Source of the DNA: Siphonodentalium dalli
Lineage: Eukaryota; Mollusca; Scaphopoda; Gadilida; Siphonodentaliidae
Reading direction: 5' to 3'
NCBI GenBank assembly: GCA_032622095.1
Contig: CP136068.1
Location: 54,398,025-54,462,024 of the forward strand
DNA: 64,000 nt
The translations under genes were made by a program, and so were the position numbers. Of the stretch, positions 48,907 to 56,907 are shown piece by piece. Numbering within the stretch: position 1 is the stretch's first letter; every line of letters begins with the position of its first letter. The notes beneath the pieces are model-generated. The model did no database searches. It had not been told where the DNA came from and saw only the letters and a program-made list of their open reading frames with translations.

Positions 48907-50165
48907 ATGAATACAGAGAGTACCATACCTCTAAATTGGCATTATTTGAATCGCCCGCGGTTGACAGCGGAATACAAGCGACAGAATGGATAAACTACAG
49001 ACCCGTGAATCAGCTGACAGACACTGCAGCTTTAGAGTTCAATATTCCCGCCATGGCCACAACCTACATGGACCTCAAACGGACATTGCTACTTCTCAAA
49101 CTCAAAATAACCAAGCAAGATGGTTCGGCTCTAACCGTTAATGACGATGTGTGTCTGATAAATGCACCCCTACATTCAATATTTTCGCAGGTCGATTTGA
49201 ATATACAGCAAGTTCCCGTGAGTCAAGTCGGGCCGAGTTATCCATACAAAGCATATTTCGATGTACTCTTAGAAACTGAACGTAAGGAACAGCTACATGG
49301 ACAAGCGTTCGAAAAGGACACGGCAGGTGGTATGGACCTGGCAGATTCGAAAAGCGGGAACTCTGGCCTGTATTACAGGTCCAAAACAACCCGTACTAGT
49401 CAAATAATGGATATTATGGGATCAATTCAGCTTGACTTCTTCCAACAGGACAAATTACTACTAAATGGTCTCCCGCTCACGTTAAAATTCTGGCAGACGA
49501 GAGATGTTTTTAGACTGATGTATGCGGGAACCACTGAGACATACAAGTTGAAAATACAGGAAGCTAATTTGAGACTAGCCACTGTGAAAGTTAACCCCGG
49601 TGTATTACTCAGTCATACTGAGTCACTCAAGAAAAAGAACGCGTGTTATCCTTTTTCAAAATCTATCATAAAGACGTATACAGTGTCAAAAGGTGCATTC
49701 AGTTTGGGAGAAGATAATCTATTTCAAGGAAACGTACCCAGTAGCTGTATTATTGGCTTAGTATCATCAAAGGCTGAAAGCGGTTCACGCGATAAGAACC
49801 CGTTCAACTTTGCGACTTTTGGATGCAACTTCGTCGGATTTTACGTCAACGGGCAGTCTATGCCCGCCCAAGCACTCCAACCGAACTTTACCAGTAAGGA
49901 ATATGTAGAAGCTTACAATACGATAATAAAAGATGCGAAACGAAAAGCCGTTCATATTACTTATGAGGATTATGCGAAAGGTTATTGCATATATCGGATA
50001 AACCCGCAAGGAATTAATCACGACAGGGTCATACCGCACAAAGGTCACACACGCCTCGAGATTAAATTCTCATCGGCTTTGAAAGACAATTGTACTGTAA
50101 TCGTTTACGCAAAATTTCCTGCCGTTCTCAAAGTTGACGAGAGTCGTAAAGTTTGCATTGAATAA
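48903..50165 (+). CDS. Polinton major capsid protein (double jelly roll)
   Basis: 420 residues. The N-terminal part has the known Polinton capsid pattern: DSGIQATEWINYRPVN, ALEFNIPAMATTYMDLKRT, LHSIFSQVDLNIQQ, SYPYKAYFDVLLET and the later KDTAGGMD. It forms the trimeric hexon-like capsomer in virus-like particles. The length fits the family. It ends TAA, whose last A begins the ATG of the protease frame (TAATG). The frame is intact from end to end, so the element could still make shells. Confidence 0.93.
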   Translation: MNEYREYHTSKLALFESPAVDSGIQATEWINYRPVNQLTDTAALEFNIPAMATTYMDLKRTLLLLKLKITKQDGSALTVNDDVCLINAPLHSIFSQVDLNIQQVPVSQVGPSYPYKAYFDVLLETERKEQLHGQAFEKDTAGGMDLADSKSGNSGLYYRSKTTRTSQIMDIMGSIQLDFFQQDKLLLNGLPLTLKFWQTRDVFRLMYAGTTETYKLKIQEANLRLATVKVNPGVLLSHTESLKKKNACYPFSKSIIKTYTVSKGAFSLGEDNLFQGNVPSSCIIGLVSSKAESGSRDKNPFNFATFGCNFVGFYVNGQSMPAQALQPNFTSKEYVEAYNTIIKDAKRKAVHITYEDYAKGYCIYRINPQGINHDRVIPHKGHTRLEIKFSSALKDNCTVIVYAKFPAVLKVDESRKVCIE

Positions 50166-50611
50166 TGAATACACGCGGACTCATGAGGGCGATAAATAGT
50201 TTCACAAACCATAATGAGATAGATGTTTGTCCCATAGACAAATTACCTCTTTATATCCAATATCCCCGGATGTATATAGTTAACACAGACGAGAGTAGCC
50301 AACCTGGACGCCACTAGATATTGATGACATTCCAGGAACATAACGTATCAGAGTTCTTCGACCCTATGGGATTAAAACCCGAGTGTTACAACGGACGATT
50401 TAAACACGTGTTGTTATTGAATGGACCTCGTTACGAGTGCAATGCTTACAGATTACAGGGTTCTAATATATGTGGTCCCTATTGCATATACTTTGCATTC
50501 TATAAACTGTGCGGATACAGTCTAGAAAATATAATGAGACGTTTCAGTGCCAATAATTATATGTATAATGATTTAATTATTAAGGATTTTATGTTGAAAT
50601 ATATTCTGTAA
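50165..50611 (+). pseudogene. adenain-type cysteine protease with in-frame amber stop
   Basis: The frame from the ATG at 50165 runs 50 codons to VNTDESSQPGRH, then meets TAG at 50315-50317. It continues in the same frame for 98 more codons to the stop at 50609-50611. The His before the stop, the following FFDPMG segment and the GSNICGPYCIYF segment correspond to the His, Asp/Glu and Cys parts of the adenovirus-protease family, which matures capsid proteins. The break lies between the catalytic His and the rest, so neither half should be active unless the stop is read through. There is no other disruption, so the lesion looks young. Confidence 0.82.
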
Positions 50612-50726
50612 ACGCTCTTCATTAGCGACAACGAGAGAAACACTCTTTAAATTATATTATGTATATAAATAAAATATTGTAAATACAATCATTTATCGTT
50701 CTTATATTATCATATGTATGACTGGG

Positions 50727-50773
<47 letters not shown>

Positions 50774-50966
50774 GACTGGGTTGAGGGGGGTGGGGGGTGG
50801 GGGGTGGGGGGTCTGTGGAGAGAGTCCGGTGATGTGGTATTAGGTCTGTTGTCAAAACAAACAAAAAAATCTATTGTTTTTGTTTGTTTTGTCAAAAGCC
50901 AAAAAACAAAGGTATGTGAGCCATCCCCCCGAATGAAAAAAATAGATAATCGATACATATATATAT
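50612..50966. other. intergenic between protease and TBP-like gene (converging 3' ends)
   Basis: It contains AATAAA at 50668-50673, a likely polyadenylation signal for the + strand block. A (TA)n run lies at 50731-50766. A G-rich run with four or more GGGGGG tracts lies at 50782-50812 and could form a G-quadruplex. ACAAACAAAAAAATC and its near inverse GTTTTTGTTTGTTTTG are at 50857-50892. Confidence 0.7.
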
Positions 50967-50971
50967 TTATT
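50966..50971 (-). terminator. polyadenylation signal overlapping the TBP-like stop codon
   Basis: On the - strand the end of the TBP-like gene reads GAATAAATA. The stop codon TAA is embedded in AATAAA. Confidence 0.55.
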
Positions 50972-51491
50972 CTGAAAGTAATTCAAGTTCACATATGGTA
51001 GGATATACAATATTTAACATCTGCTTTTCACTTTTAATGCCCGTAATCACAATTTTTCCATTATGAAAGCATGTAAAATGTATTTTCTCACGTCTGAACA
51101 TTGCCGCAGGGAACAGCTCTAATTCGTAAGAACATTCCATAAGTTTCACTAAAACGTTTAAGTCAAGTTTTCCATTTAACTGACAAAATGCAGACATTGT
51201 CAAAATTTTTATGGAATTTAATCTCACTCGCCAACCACATTTTTGAATATGTCGAGCGTACCGACGCAATCGAACTCGTGTCTGTTTGACACTATCAGAA
51301 CGCCCGTTAACAACGATTTTACCCGTGTTAAACACGAGGCAACATCCACCGAATTTAGAATGTTTCCATACAACTCCGCTAAACTTTTTGGAATTGTATT
51401 CAATGTTCGAACAGCCGAGTGTCAAATCCCTTAGATTAATAGAACAGTTCAAATCTGCAGAACATACGACATTAGTTATTCGTAGCATCAT
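50967..51491 (-). CDS. TATA-binding-protein homologue encoded by the Polinton
   Basis: 174 residues, the size of a TBP core, made of two related halves. Half 1: TNVVCSADLNCSINLRDL, NIEYNSKKFSGVVWK, LVFNTGKIVVNGRS, RYARHIQKCGW. Half 2: YELELFPAAMF, FHNGKIVITGIKSEKQ, IYPT-like VYPTICEL. The order matches TBP (N-x-V, EYNPKRFAAV, F-x-SGK-VVTGAKS, KYARIIQK-GF, YEPELFPGLIY, F-x-SGKIVLTGAK, IYPVL). DNA-kinking Phe positions appear at 37, 54, 127 and 142; the first pair has the canonical 17-residue spacing. The Asn of the second half is replaced. It would bind TATA promoters in the nucleus. It lies 11 nt behind the PC4-like gene and is probably co-transcribed with it. Confidence 0.85.
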   Translation of the reverse strand: MMLRITNVVCSADLNCSINLRDLTLGCSNIEYNSKKFSGVVWKHSKFGGCCLVFNTGKIVVNGRSDSVKQTRVRLRRYARHIQKCGWRVRLNSIKILTMSAFCQLNGKLDLNVLVKLMECSYELELFPAAMFRREKIHFTCFHNGKIVITGIKSEKQMLNIVYPTICELELLSE

Positions 51492-51502
51492 AGGAGTAAT
51501 GT

Positions 51503-52114
51503 TTAGATCAATGTCTGCATCCGGTTAATCAAACACGTTCTATCACCGTTGGGGCAGCATTCCATACATCTTAAAGATCCTTCCTGGTTTTGGTGATCGT
51601 CGGTCAAATAGCACTGCACAGTCTGATCAATTTCAGGAATATTAGCACACAGGACGAATATAGCACCAACTAGTTCTTCAAATTGGTCGAATGTCAGAGA
51701 TATTCCGTATTTGGTTGCACACAAATCATCTGAATGTTCAGGCAGCCAATACCTGCGAATGTCAACACGCGGGATGCCGCTCTTTATCGTAATGAAGAAA
51801 TTCCCTCCGATATGACGTCTCATGAATACATCATCTTCACCGGTACGATAACTGACCACTTCTTGATGTATATCTGCTAAGTAAGATTTCAACTCTTTGA
51901 ATCTCCTTAGATTTAATGTTATTCCAGATTTTGTCGGAAATTTTTGGCCCGCAGAACTTTCACCGCACTCTCGTATGTGTATATACAGATTTCCCTGGAA
52001 TCGGCCGTCAAATAGGAAAATGTCATTTCCTAACGGGGCTAAGCATTGTGGATGGAACGCCCTCTCGTTGGTTTCAGTCCGTTGGTTTCCTTCAACATCG
52101 GGTTGATCAGTCAT
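51503..52114 (-). CDS. tandem PC4-like (transcription coactivator p15) protein
   Basis: 203 residues with two PC4-type domains. Domain 1 is about 30-88 (GNLYIHIRECGES, KSGITLNLRRFKELKSYLAD). Domain 2 is about 95-157 (IGGNFFITIKSGIPRVDIRR, TKYGISLTFDQFEELVGAI). Each has the PC4 order: GGN strand, V-x-IR strand, K-x-GISL turn, Q-F/L-x-x-L helix. A Cys-rich C-terminus (C183, C186, C187, C194) may bind metal. PC4 binds single-stranded DNA and bridges activators to the basal machinery; eukaryotic PC4 usually has one domain and dimerises, so a built-in pair is notable. On the - strand just before its ATG, CTTATTTTCCAG resembles a 3' splice site, which hints at a 5' UTR intron. Confidence 0.8.
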   Translation of the reverse strand: MTDQPDVEGNQRTETNERAFHPQCLAPLGNDIFLFDGRFQGNLYIHIRECGESSAGQKFPTKSGITLNLRRFKELKSYLADIHQEVVSYRTGEDDVFMRRHIGGNFFITIKSGIPRVDIRRYWLPEHSDDLCATKYGISLTFDQFEELVGAIFVLCANIPEIDQTVQCYLTDDHQNQEGSLRCMECCPNGDRTCLINRMQTLI

Positions 52115-52225
52115 TGTTTTTTATTTTGAACCTGGAAAATAAGAAAACAAAACATTACTTATCAGTTACACATCGAGAATACAAAAGTCCGAAAGGAGTC
52201 CGCTCATGTGTTTGGTGGATGTTGG

Positions 52226-52424
52226 GTGTGGGGGGAGGCCCGCCCCCGCCCGCCCCGGGGAGGGGAGGCCCGCCCCGCCCGCCCCGCCCGCCCTGGGGAG
52301 GGGAGGTCCGCCCGCCCGCCCCGCCCGCCCTGGAGAGGGGAGGCCCGCCCGCCCGCCCCCGCCCGCCCTGGGGAGGGGAGCCCCGCCCGCCCTGGGGGGA
52401 GGGGGAGGCCCGCCCCGCCCGCAT
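52226..52424. repeat. GC-rich minisatellite with GC boxes
   Basis: About five copies of a 24-38 bp unit (GGGGAGGGGAGGCCCGCCC and GCCCGCCCTGG words) in an otherwise AT-rich element. On the - strand it is dense in GGGCGGG, the Sp1-type GC box. It sits between the divergent starts of the PC4-like gene (-) and the 148-aa gene (+). It makes overlapping Pro/Arg/Gly-rich open frames in several phases, which are artefacts. Confidence 0.9.
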
Positions 52425-52467
52425 ACTCAATAAGAATAAGAAAATTGAGTCATTGAGTCAGTTCATT

Positions 52468-52914
52468 ATGGAGAGAATACTACCCGCAGAAATACTGGAG
52501 AAAATATACAATCAGCTAATTGAAATGTCAACTATAAATCCAGAAATAAAAAAACAACTACTACACAATTGGTTTATAAGAGAAATTAAAATAATACTGA
52601 AGAATATAGATGAAGGATATTTTCCTGTACAACGATTGAAATCTTTGATTGCTAGGTCTGAATTTGAAACTGATTTCTTAAAAGATATATTGAATCAAAT
52701 GTTTTCAAATCGCTGGGTATTTAGAGGCGTTCCTAAAAACAAAATACATGACATTCGTGAACTTATTGGAGATAACTTTGTGAGATTTGCAGAATACCGA
52801 GACTGGGTTTTCAATCAGAGAAGTTTTGAAGAAGTGACAATAATCACGGATATATCATTCTCCGTGAACCGTGTACACTGTTCACGATTGAACAAATACT
52901 TAACAGCGGCGTGA
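52468..52914 (+). CDS. Polinton accessory protein, 148 aa, F-box-like N-terminus
   Basis: I start it at the ATG at 52468; the same frame is open upstream only because it reads through the GC repeat. The N-terminus LPAEILEKIYNQLIEM resembles the first half of an F-box, the SKP1-binding motif of ubiquitin-ligase adaptors, but it is short. The rest is helical and not recognised (WFIREIKIILKNID, FRGVPKNKIHDIRELIG). A second frame, shifted by -1, is open from 52830 to 53042 (70 codons), overlaps its end and also looks protein-like. The gene may therefore be frameshifted or continue by splicing. Confidence 0.6.
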   Translation: MERILPAEILEKIYNQLIEMSTINPEIKKQLLHNWFIREIKIILKNIDEGYFPVQRLKSLIARSEFETDFLKDILNQMFSNRWVFRGVPKNKIHDIRELIGDNFVRFAEYRDWVFNQRSFEEVTIITDISFSVNRVHCSRLNKYLTAA

Positions 52915-53042
52915 TTTTGGATTACATTTCTACAAGTAAATCGAAATATATTTCAGAATTAGAGAATGAATTAATCTGGTCATTCGGAATAATCTGGAAT
53001 TATGGTGACTCTTCGTTGAGAAAAAAAAAAAAAAAAACATAG
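52830..53042 (+). CDS. open frame overlapping the 148-aa gene, possible continuation
   Basis: 70 codons without an ATG of its own, in the -1 frame relative to the gene before. It contains LREPCTLFTIEQILNSGVIL and later ELENELIWSFGIIWNYGDSS, then a Lys run coded by 17 A. The I-x-x-I-L-x-SG-V-I and E-x-x-W-x-x-x-x-I-x-x-GDS pattern resembles part of an armadillo repeat as in importin alpha. It could be the displaced C-terminus of the preceding gene after a frame-changing indel. Evidence is weak. Confidence 0.35.
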   Translation, partial: RSDNNHGYIILREPCTLFTIEQILNSGVILDYISTSKSKYISELENELIWSFGIIWNYGDSSLRKKKKKT

Positions 53043-53272
53043 TTGTTTTTGGTTTAAGTATAAACCAAAATGAGATTGTACAGGAGGTAAAAATGTAATG
53101 ATAGAAAAAAAACAACTAATTCATAACTAACCTGTATAGAATATTTCACACGCACAGTATAGGACTACCGAATTTGTAATTGTGAACTGGATCGGGTAGC
53201 ATTTTATAGATCGAAAAAATGGACACCTTGGATAAATTGACCAATGACGGCCATACGTTTATAGTAATACGT

Positions 53273-53316
53273 GTTCATACACGCTCGATGTTATCTAACA
53301 TCGAACGTGTTTGAAC
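53273..53316. other. near-perfect hairpin between converging genes
   Basis: Two 21-nt arms pair at 19 of 21 positions around a 2-nt loop. The core is TCGATGTTA-TC-TAACATCGA. It lies between the 3' ends of the 148-aa gene (+) and the polymerase (-). It could be a 3'-end processing structure, a protein-binding palindrome or a replication signal. Confidence 0.75.
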
Positions 53317-53420
53317 AAGTCTTAGTATAATCCGATAACTACCATCGATCGAATGTTTACACTCTCATTACAACCTTGATCAAATATAGACGATTAAATT
53401 ATATATATTACGTACCTCGT

Positions 53421-56249
53421 TCAATATCCATATGGCAGTGTATCCATGTTATCCAATCGTCTGCGTTTGGTATAAACAACTCGGTACTGTTTGTCCTCAG
53501 ATCTGTTATATATTTTTCTTTTTCCTTTCGATCTGCATATTTTCCTTGGATTGGTTGTGGTGATGGGCACTGTGCTTCCAGATTCTAACAGCTCTTTAAT
53601 CGTCTGGAAATTGATGAACTGTGAATTTTCAAAGTTCAAAGAGAACCCCCGAACTTTACACGTCTCTTTAGCTTTATTTGTTCGATAAGCGTAATTCTTG
53701 GGGCCTCCAGAAACAAATTCTTCGATGTATTCATCAGGATCTAGCTCGCTGGTCAGTTGTCCCAAATAGTCGCCCAGTGGGGGATTAATTTGATCCTCAG
53801 TGCTGCTAAATACACAACTATCCGTGTCGTAATATAATACTCTTCTGTCCAAGGAATGAATAACTTCATATAGCATTAATCGAGCGTGACACGTCGTGAA
53901 TGTGGCCAAATATATGTTATTCGCTGCTCCACAAGGCACACAGTCTTTTCGATAGGTCCACTCCATTTGAAGAATGTCATCAGTTATGACATGAAAATTT
54001 TCCATTTGTTTCATTGGATTTGAAATGAGCTGGAATAGATTGTCTTGTTCCGATTCATGGAAATACTCGGTCTGTTTGAAATTCTGGTTTTGGCCTAGCT
54101 TCCCCCAAAATGAGTTGAGCATGAGCTTACTGATTTGCCTCAGTCCTGGATTCTTTTCGATGCTTTCTCTGTCCAGTAATATACCTTCGTTGTCTTTATA
54201 CGCTGTGATGTATTTATCCATGTCTTCGTTAGATTTTATCCAATCCGGAGGACCGCTAGCCTGCTGCTTGAACTTTAAGAATGTGTTTATATATTCCGTG
54301 AATAATCCATTTTGTTGGCTATAGTCTGACGTTTCGGTCCAATGGTATATTTCATATATTTTGAGAATCTTGTATCCCACTTTGACAGCTGTCTCCAGTT
54401 CAGGAATACACCAAACACCGGTAATAGCTCTCTGTTGGCACGTACACGTGCAAGGTCGTTGATTTTCATTATCAGCACAAGTCCTGCACAGTGGAAACTT
54501 CAGTTTACCTTCGGATCGATACGGTAATACGGGGTGATAGAGTCCATTAGGTGGTAAAATCTTGACTTGCGCTATTCCGAAGTAATCCTTAAGCTCGGTA
54601 ATGTCATCGCCCAAAATGATTTTCGGGTGTCCAATCGGGTAGCGAGAGTATTTGAGCACACTTGGATACAGCGACGTGAAGTCAAAATAGTGTATTTTCT
54701 CACCAACGGCAGTTTTGTAGTGTAATTTAGTTGCATTCGTTCTGCCGCCGAAGAAACTGTCTCTAGGCTCTAGCCGTTCAACAATGTCTAAACTAGCGAT
54801 GAAGTCACGAAGCTCCGGATTAGTCTTTCGAGCAGCGACGAACTCGTGTTCCAAAATGCACACATATTTCATACCTCGACTTTCTATAAACTTCTTCTTT
54901 TTCTGTGTGAGTCCGTATAATTCATTAGGTGTCTGGTTGGTTATCGGATTCTTGACTACGTCTCTATCGTGACTCAGACAAAGTTCACATCCATGGAATT
55001 GACATCCGTGAAATTCGAATGCCGTGTTTAATTCTTCGCAATAGCCATCCAATCTGTACTTTGCATCATCGAGTTTCTTTTCACGGCCGTTCAATGCGTG
55101 AGTTATGTGAACTTTGTCTTTGAACATCATCCATTCCAGCCATTGAATCGAACTTTTGCTGTATTGATCTTTATATGATGTCTTGGGGATTCGAGCTATC
55201 TGGGATTTGAGAAATTCTTTGTCACGAATTTGTACGCCGCGTTCATCTTCAAGTTTTGTTTCTTGAACCCATTCACCTTTGTATAAAATAGACAAAGTTC
55301 CATCTTTACATTTAGCAGGAAGCCACGTTTTCCCTTCGGTACTTAGACGCACTCTCCATTCCTCGTCGACGAATTTCGTTCTGAATATACCCATACATAC
55401 CGATGCGATTGTAACGTATTGGAATGGATCAACAGCACCAACCAGTTTGAACTTCATATCGCCAGAAAACTCGTCAATTACGGGTTGTATATTTCCAGTC
55501 GCATTCATGATGTGGGTTCTGAATTTTATGCAAGCTTGTCTCAAAATATTGACATCACTACGACAATAATCCGATAATTCTTTCTTGAAGATGAAAACTG
55601 CATTTGTTTGAGCAGCGTGCCATTTCGTGAAGTCTTTTCGTTCAGCCACACTCATATAATCAGCGCCGTAATATTTGGCATCCGGATAGGGTCCTTCATA
55701 ATTCTGGTTGGCTGATTTATTGAAAAAGTGCGGGAACCATCCTTTTTTCTCGCCATCCAGACCGAAAGTTTTCGGTAACAGTGCCAACTTCATTGGTAGA
55801 AAGCTGAGACTGTCCAGTACTTTGATATGAAGATCTTTTTCCACGTATAGGTACATCAATTTGGATCCATTATATATAACTTTGGGTCTCAATGATTGAT
55901 CAATGAGATATTCCATGAGAAAATATCCATCGTAACCCTTGAAGTTGTGAGCCAGTGCTATGAATCCCTTGTGTTGTTCCGAGAATAACCATTTTCCAAA
56001 CTTTTCACCGGTATCAGGACCGCTAAATATAACCTCTCGGAGTCCGCATGTATCCGAACATAAATTTCGGTCACTCTTCTTCTTCTTCTTCTTCGCATCA
56101 CTGTCGATACACGCATCACATAGAGGTCCGCAATTTCTACAGTTCGGTTTCACTTCCAACGATTCATGCATGCATTCGTAGCAAGCTGTTTGGGCGACGA
56201 GGAAGTTCGGTGTATGCTGGACTTTTCCGCACCATGTTTTTAAACAGTT
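53421..56249 (-). CDS. Polinton DNA polymerase B, exon 2 (polymerase and exonuclease cores)
   Basis: With exon 1 this forms a 1,523-residue protein-primed family-B DNA polymerase that replicates the element. In spliced numbering: Zn-type Cys cluster at about 604-632, Exo II HNFKGYDGYFL (682-692), Exo III YCRSDV (809-814), a conserved YEFHGC-like AFEFHGCQFHGC segment (about 991), Pol A DFTSLYPS (1104-1111), Pol B LMLNSFWGK (1290-1298) and Pol C YYDTDS (1387-1392). All catalytic Asp positions are present. The exon begins at 56249 after TTACTTTTCAG in phase 0, with 26 in-frame codons before its first Met at 56171. Intact. Confidence 0.93.
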   Translation of the reverse strand, partial: NCLKTWCGKVQHTPNFLVAQTACYECMHESLEVKPNCRNCGPLCDACIDSDAKKKKKKSDRNLCSDTCGLREVIFSGPDTGEKFGKWLFSEQHKGFIALAHNFKGYDGYFLMEYLIDQSLRPKVIYNGSKLMYLYVEKDLHIKVLDSLSFLPMKLALLPKTFGLDGEKKGWFPHFFNKSANQNYEGPYPDAKYYGADYMSVAERKDFTKWHAAQTNAVFIFKKELSDYCRSDVNILRQACIKFRTHIMNATGNIQPVIDEFSGDMKFKLVGAVDPFQYVTIASVCMGIFRTKFVDEEWRVRLSTEGKTWLPAKCKDGTLSILYKGEWVQETKLEDERGVQIRDKEFLKSQIARIPKTSYKDQYSKSSIQWLEWMMFKDKVHITHALNGREKKLDDAKYRLDGYCEELNTAFEFHGCQFHGCELCLSHDRDVVKNPITNQTPNELYGLTQKKKKFIESRGMKYVCILEHEFVAARKTNPELRDFIASLDIVERLEPRDSFFGGRTNATKLHYKTAVGEKIHYFDFTSLYPSVLKYSRYPIGHPKIILGDDITELKDYFGIAQVKILPPNGLYHPVLPYRSEGKLKFPLCRTCADNENQRPCTCTCQQRAITGVWCIPELETAVKVGYKILKIYEIYHWTETSDYSQQNGLFTEYINTFLKFKQQASGPPDWIKSNEDMDKYITAYKDNEGILLDRESIEKNPGLRQISKLMLNSFWGKLGQNQNFKQTEYFHESEQDNLFQLISNPMKQMENFHVITDDILQMEWTYRKDCVPCGAANNIYLATFTTCHARLMLYEVIHSLDRRVLYYDTDSCVFSSTEDQINPPLGDYLGQLTSELDPDEYIEEFVSGGPKNYAYRTNKAKETCKVRGFSLNFENSQFINFQTIKELLESGSTVPITTTNPRKICRSKGKRKIYNRSEDKQYRVVYTKRRRLDNMDTLPYGY

Positions 56250-56907
56250 CTGAAAAGTAATAATTGAACGTTTTAACCTCTAGCTTTATCGATAATAACA
56301 AAAACAAAATAAAACGTCTACACTTTGTTTAGATAATTATTTAAAAAAAAAAATGTTTTGGTATAGGTTCAACGTTAATAAAGAGCGTTGACGTATTACT
56401 ATTGTTCGTTGGTTGATCCTAAAAATTACTCGTTCCAATCTACGTGTCAATATTAAAAATGTATATCATGATCCGACCATCGACATATAGCCTGTATAAT
56501 TGTCGATTCAAGCACGCAGATATCAAGTTCAATAAAGTTAAAACAATTATATGTTATGTTAGTTTACTATATAACAATTACAAATCTCTTTTCACAAAAA
56601 AATATGTTACACATTTTCAATGTGTCAAGAATTAAAAAAGTTAATTACTCGATTTAACATCTGTGACTCAGTTGAATTTTAATATTGAGACCCCCTTAAC
56701 TTTGGTCGAATTCAAGTATGTTATTGTTATATGGTAACCGCACACGCGAGGTAACAGCTAAAGAGCGTTCAGCGATAATCTAATATAATTTTTAAAAATG
56801 CAAGAGCGTCTCTACTTATGCGCGCCTTTAATAAAGAGCGTTACGTTATCGTGATTTCGACTGTAATGTGTTACATATATATATATTACAATTAGGTTAA
56901 GACTCAC
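56250..56907 (-). other. intron in the Polinton polymerase gene
   Basis: 658 bp between CAG|GTGAGT at the donor (exon 1 ends at 56908) and TTTTCAG|AAC at the acceptor. Both exons end in phase 0. Without splicing, the frame from exon 1 ends 31 codons into the intron. The intron holds two copies of AATAAAGAGCGTT on the + strand (56377-56389, 56830-56842), and a TAAAGAGCGTT at about 56759. Confidence 0.88.

Noticed and set aside
51916-52914. 332-residue + strand protein across the GC repeat
   Set aside because: Its first two thirds run antisense to the PC4-like gene and through the GC minisatellite. The protein-like part starts at the ATG at 52468.
54025-56260. Several + strand frames of 60-100 codons opposite the polymerase
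   Set aside because: They are antisense shadows of the polymerase coding sequence with no features of their own.
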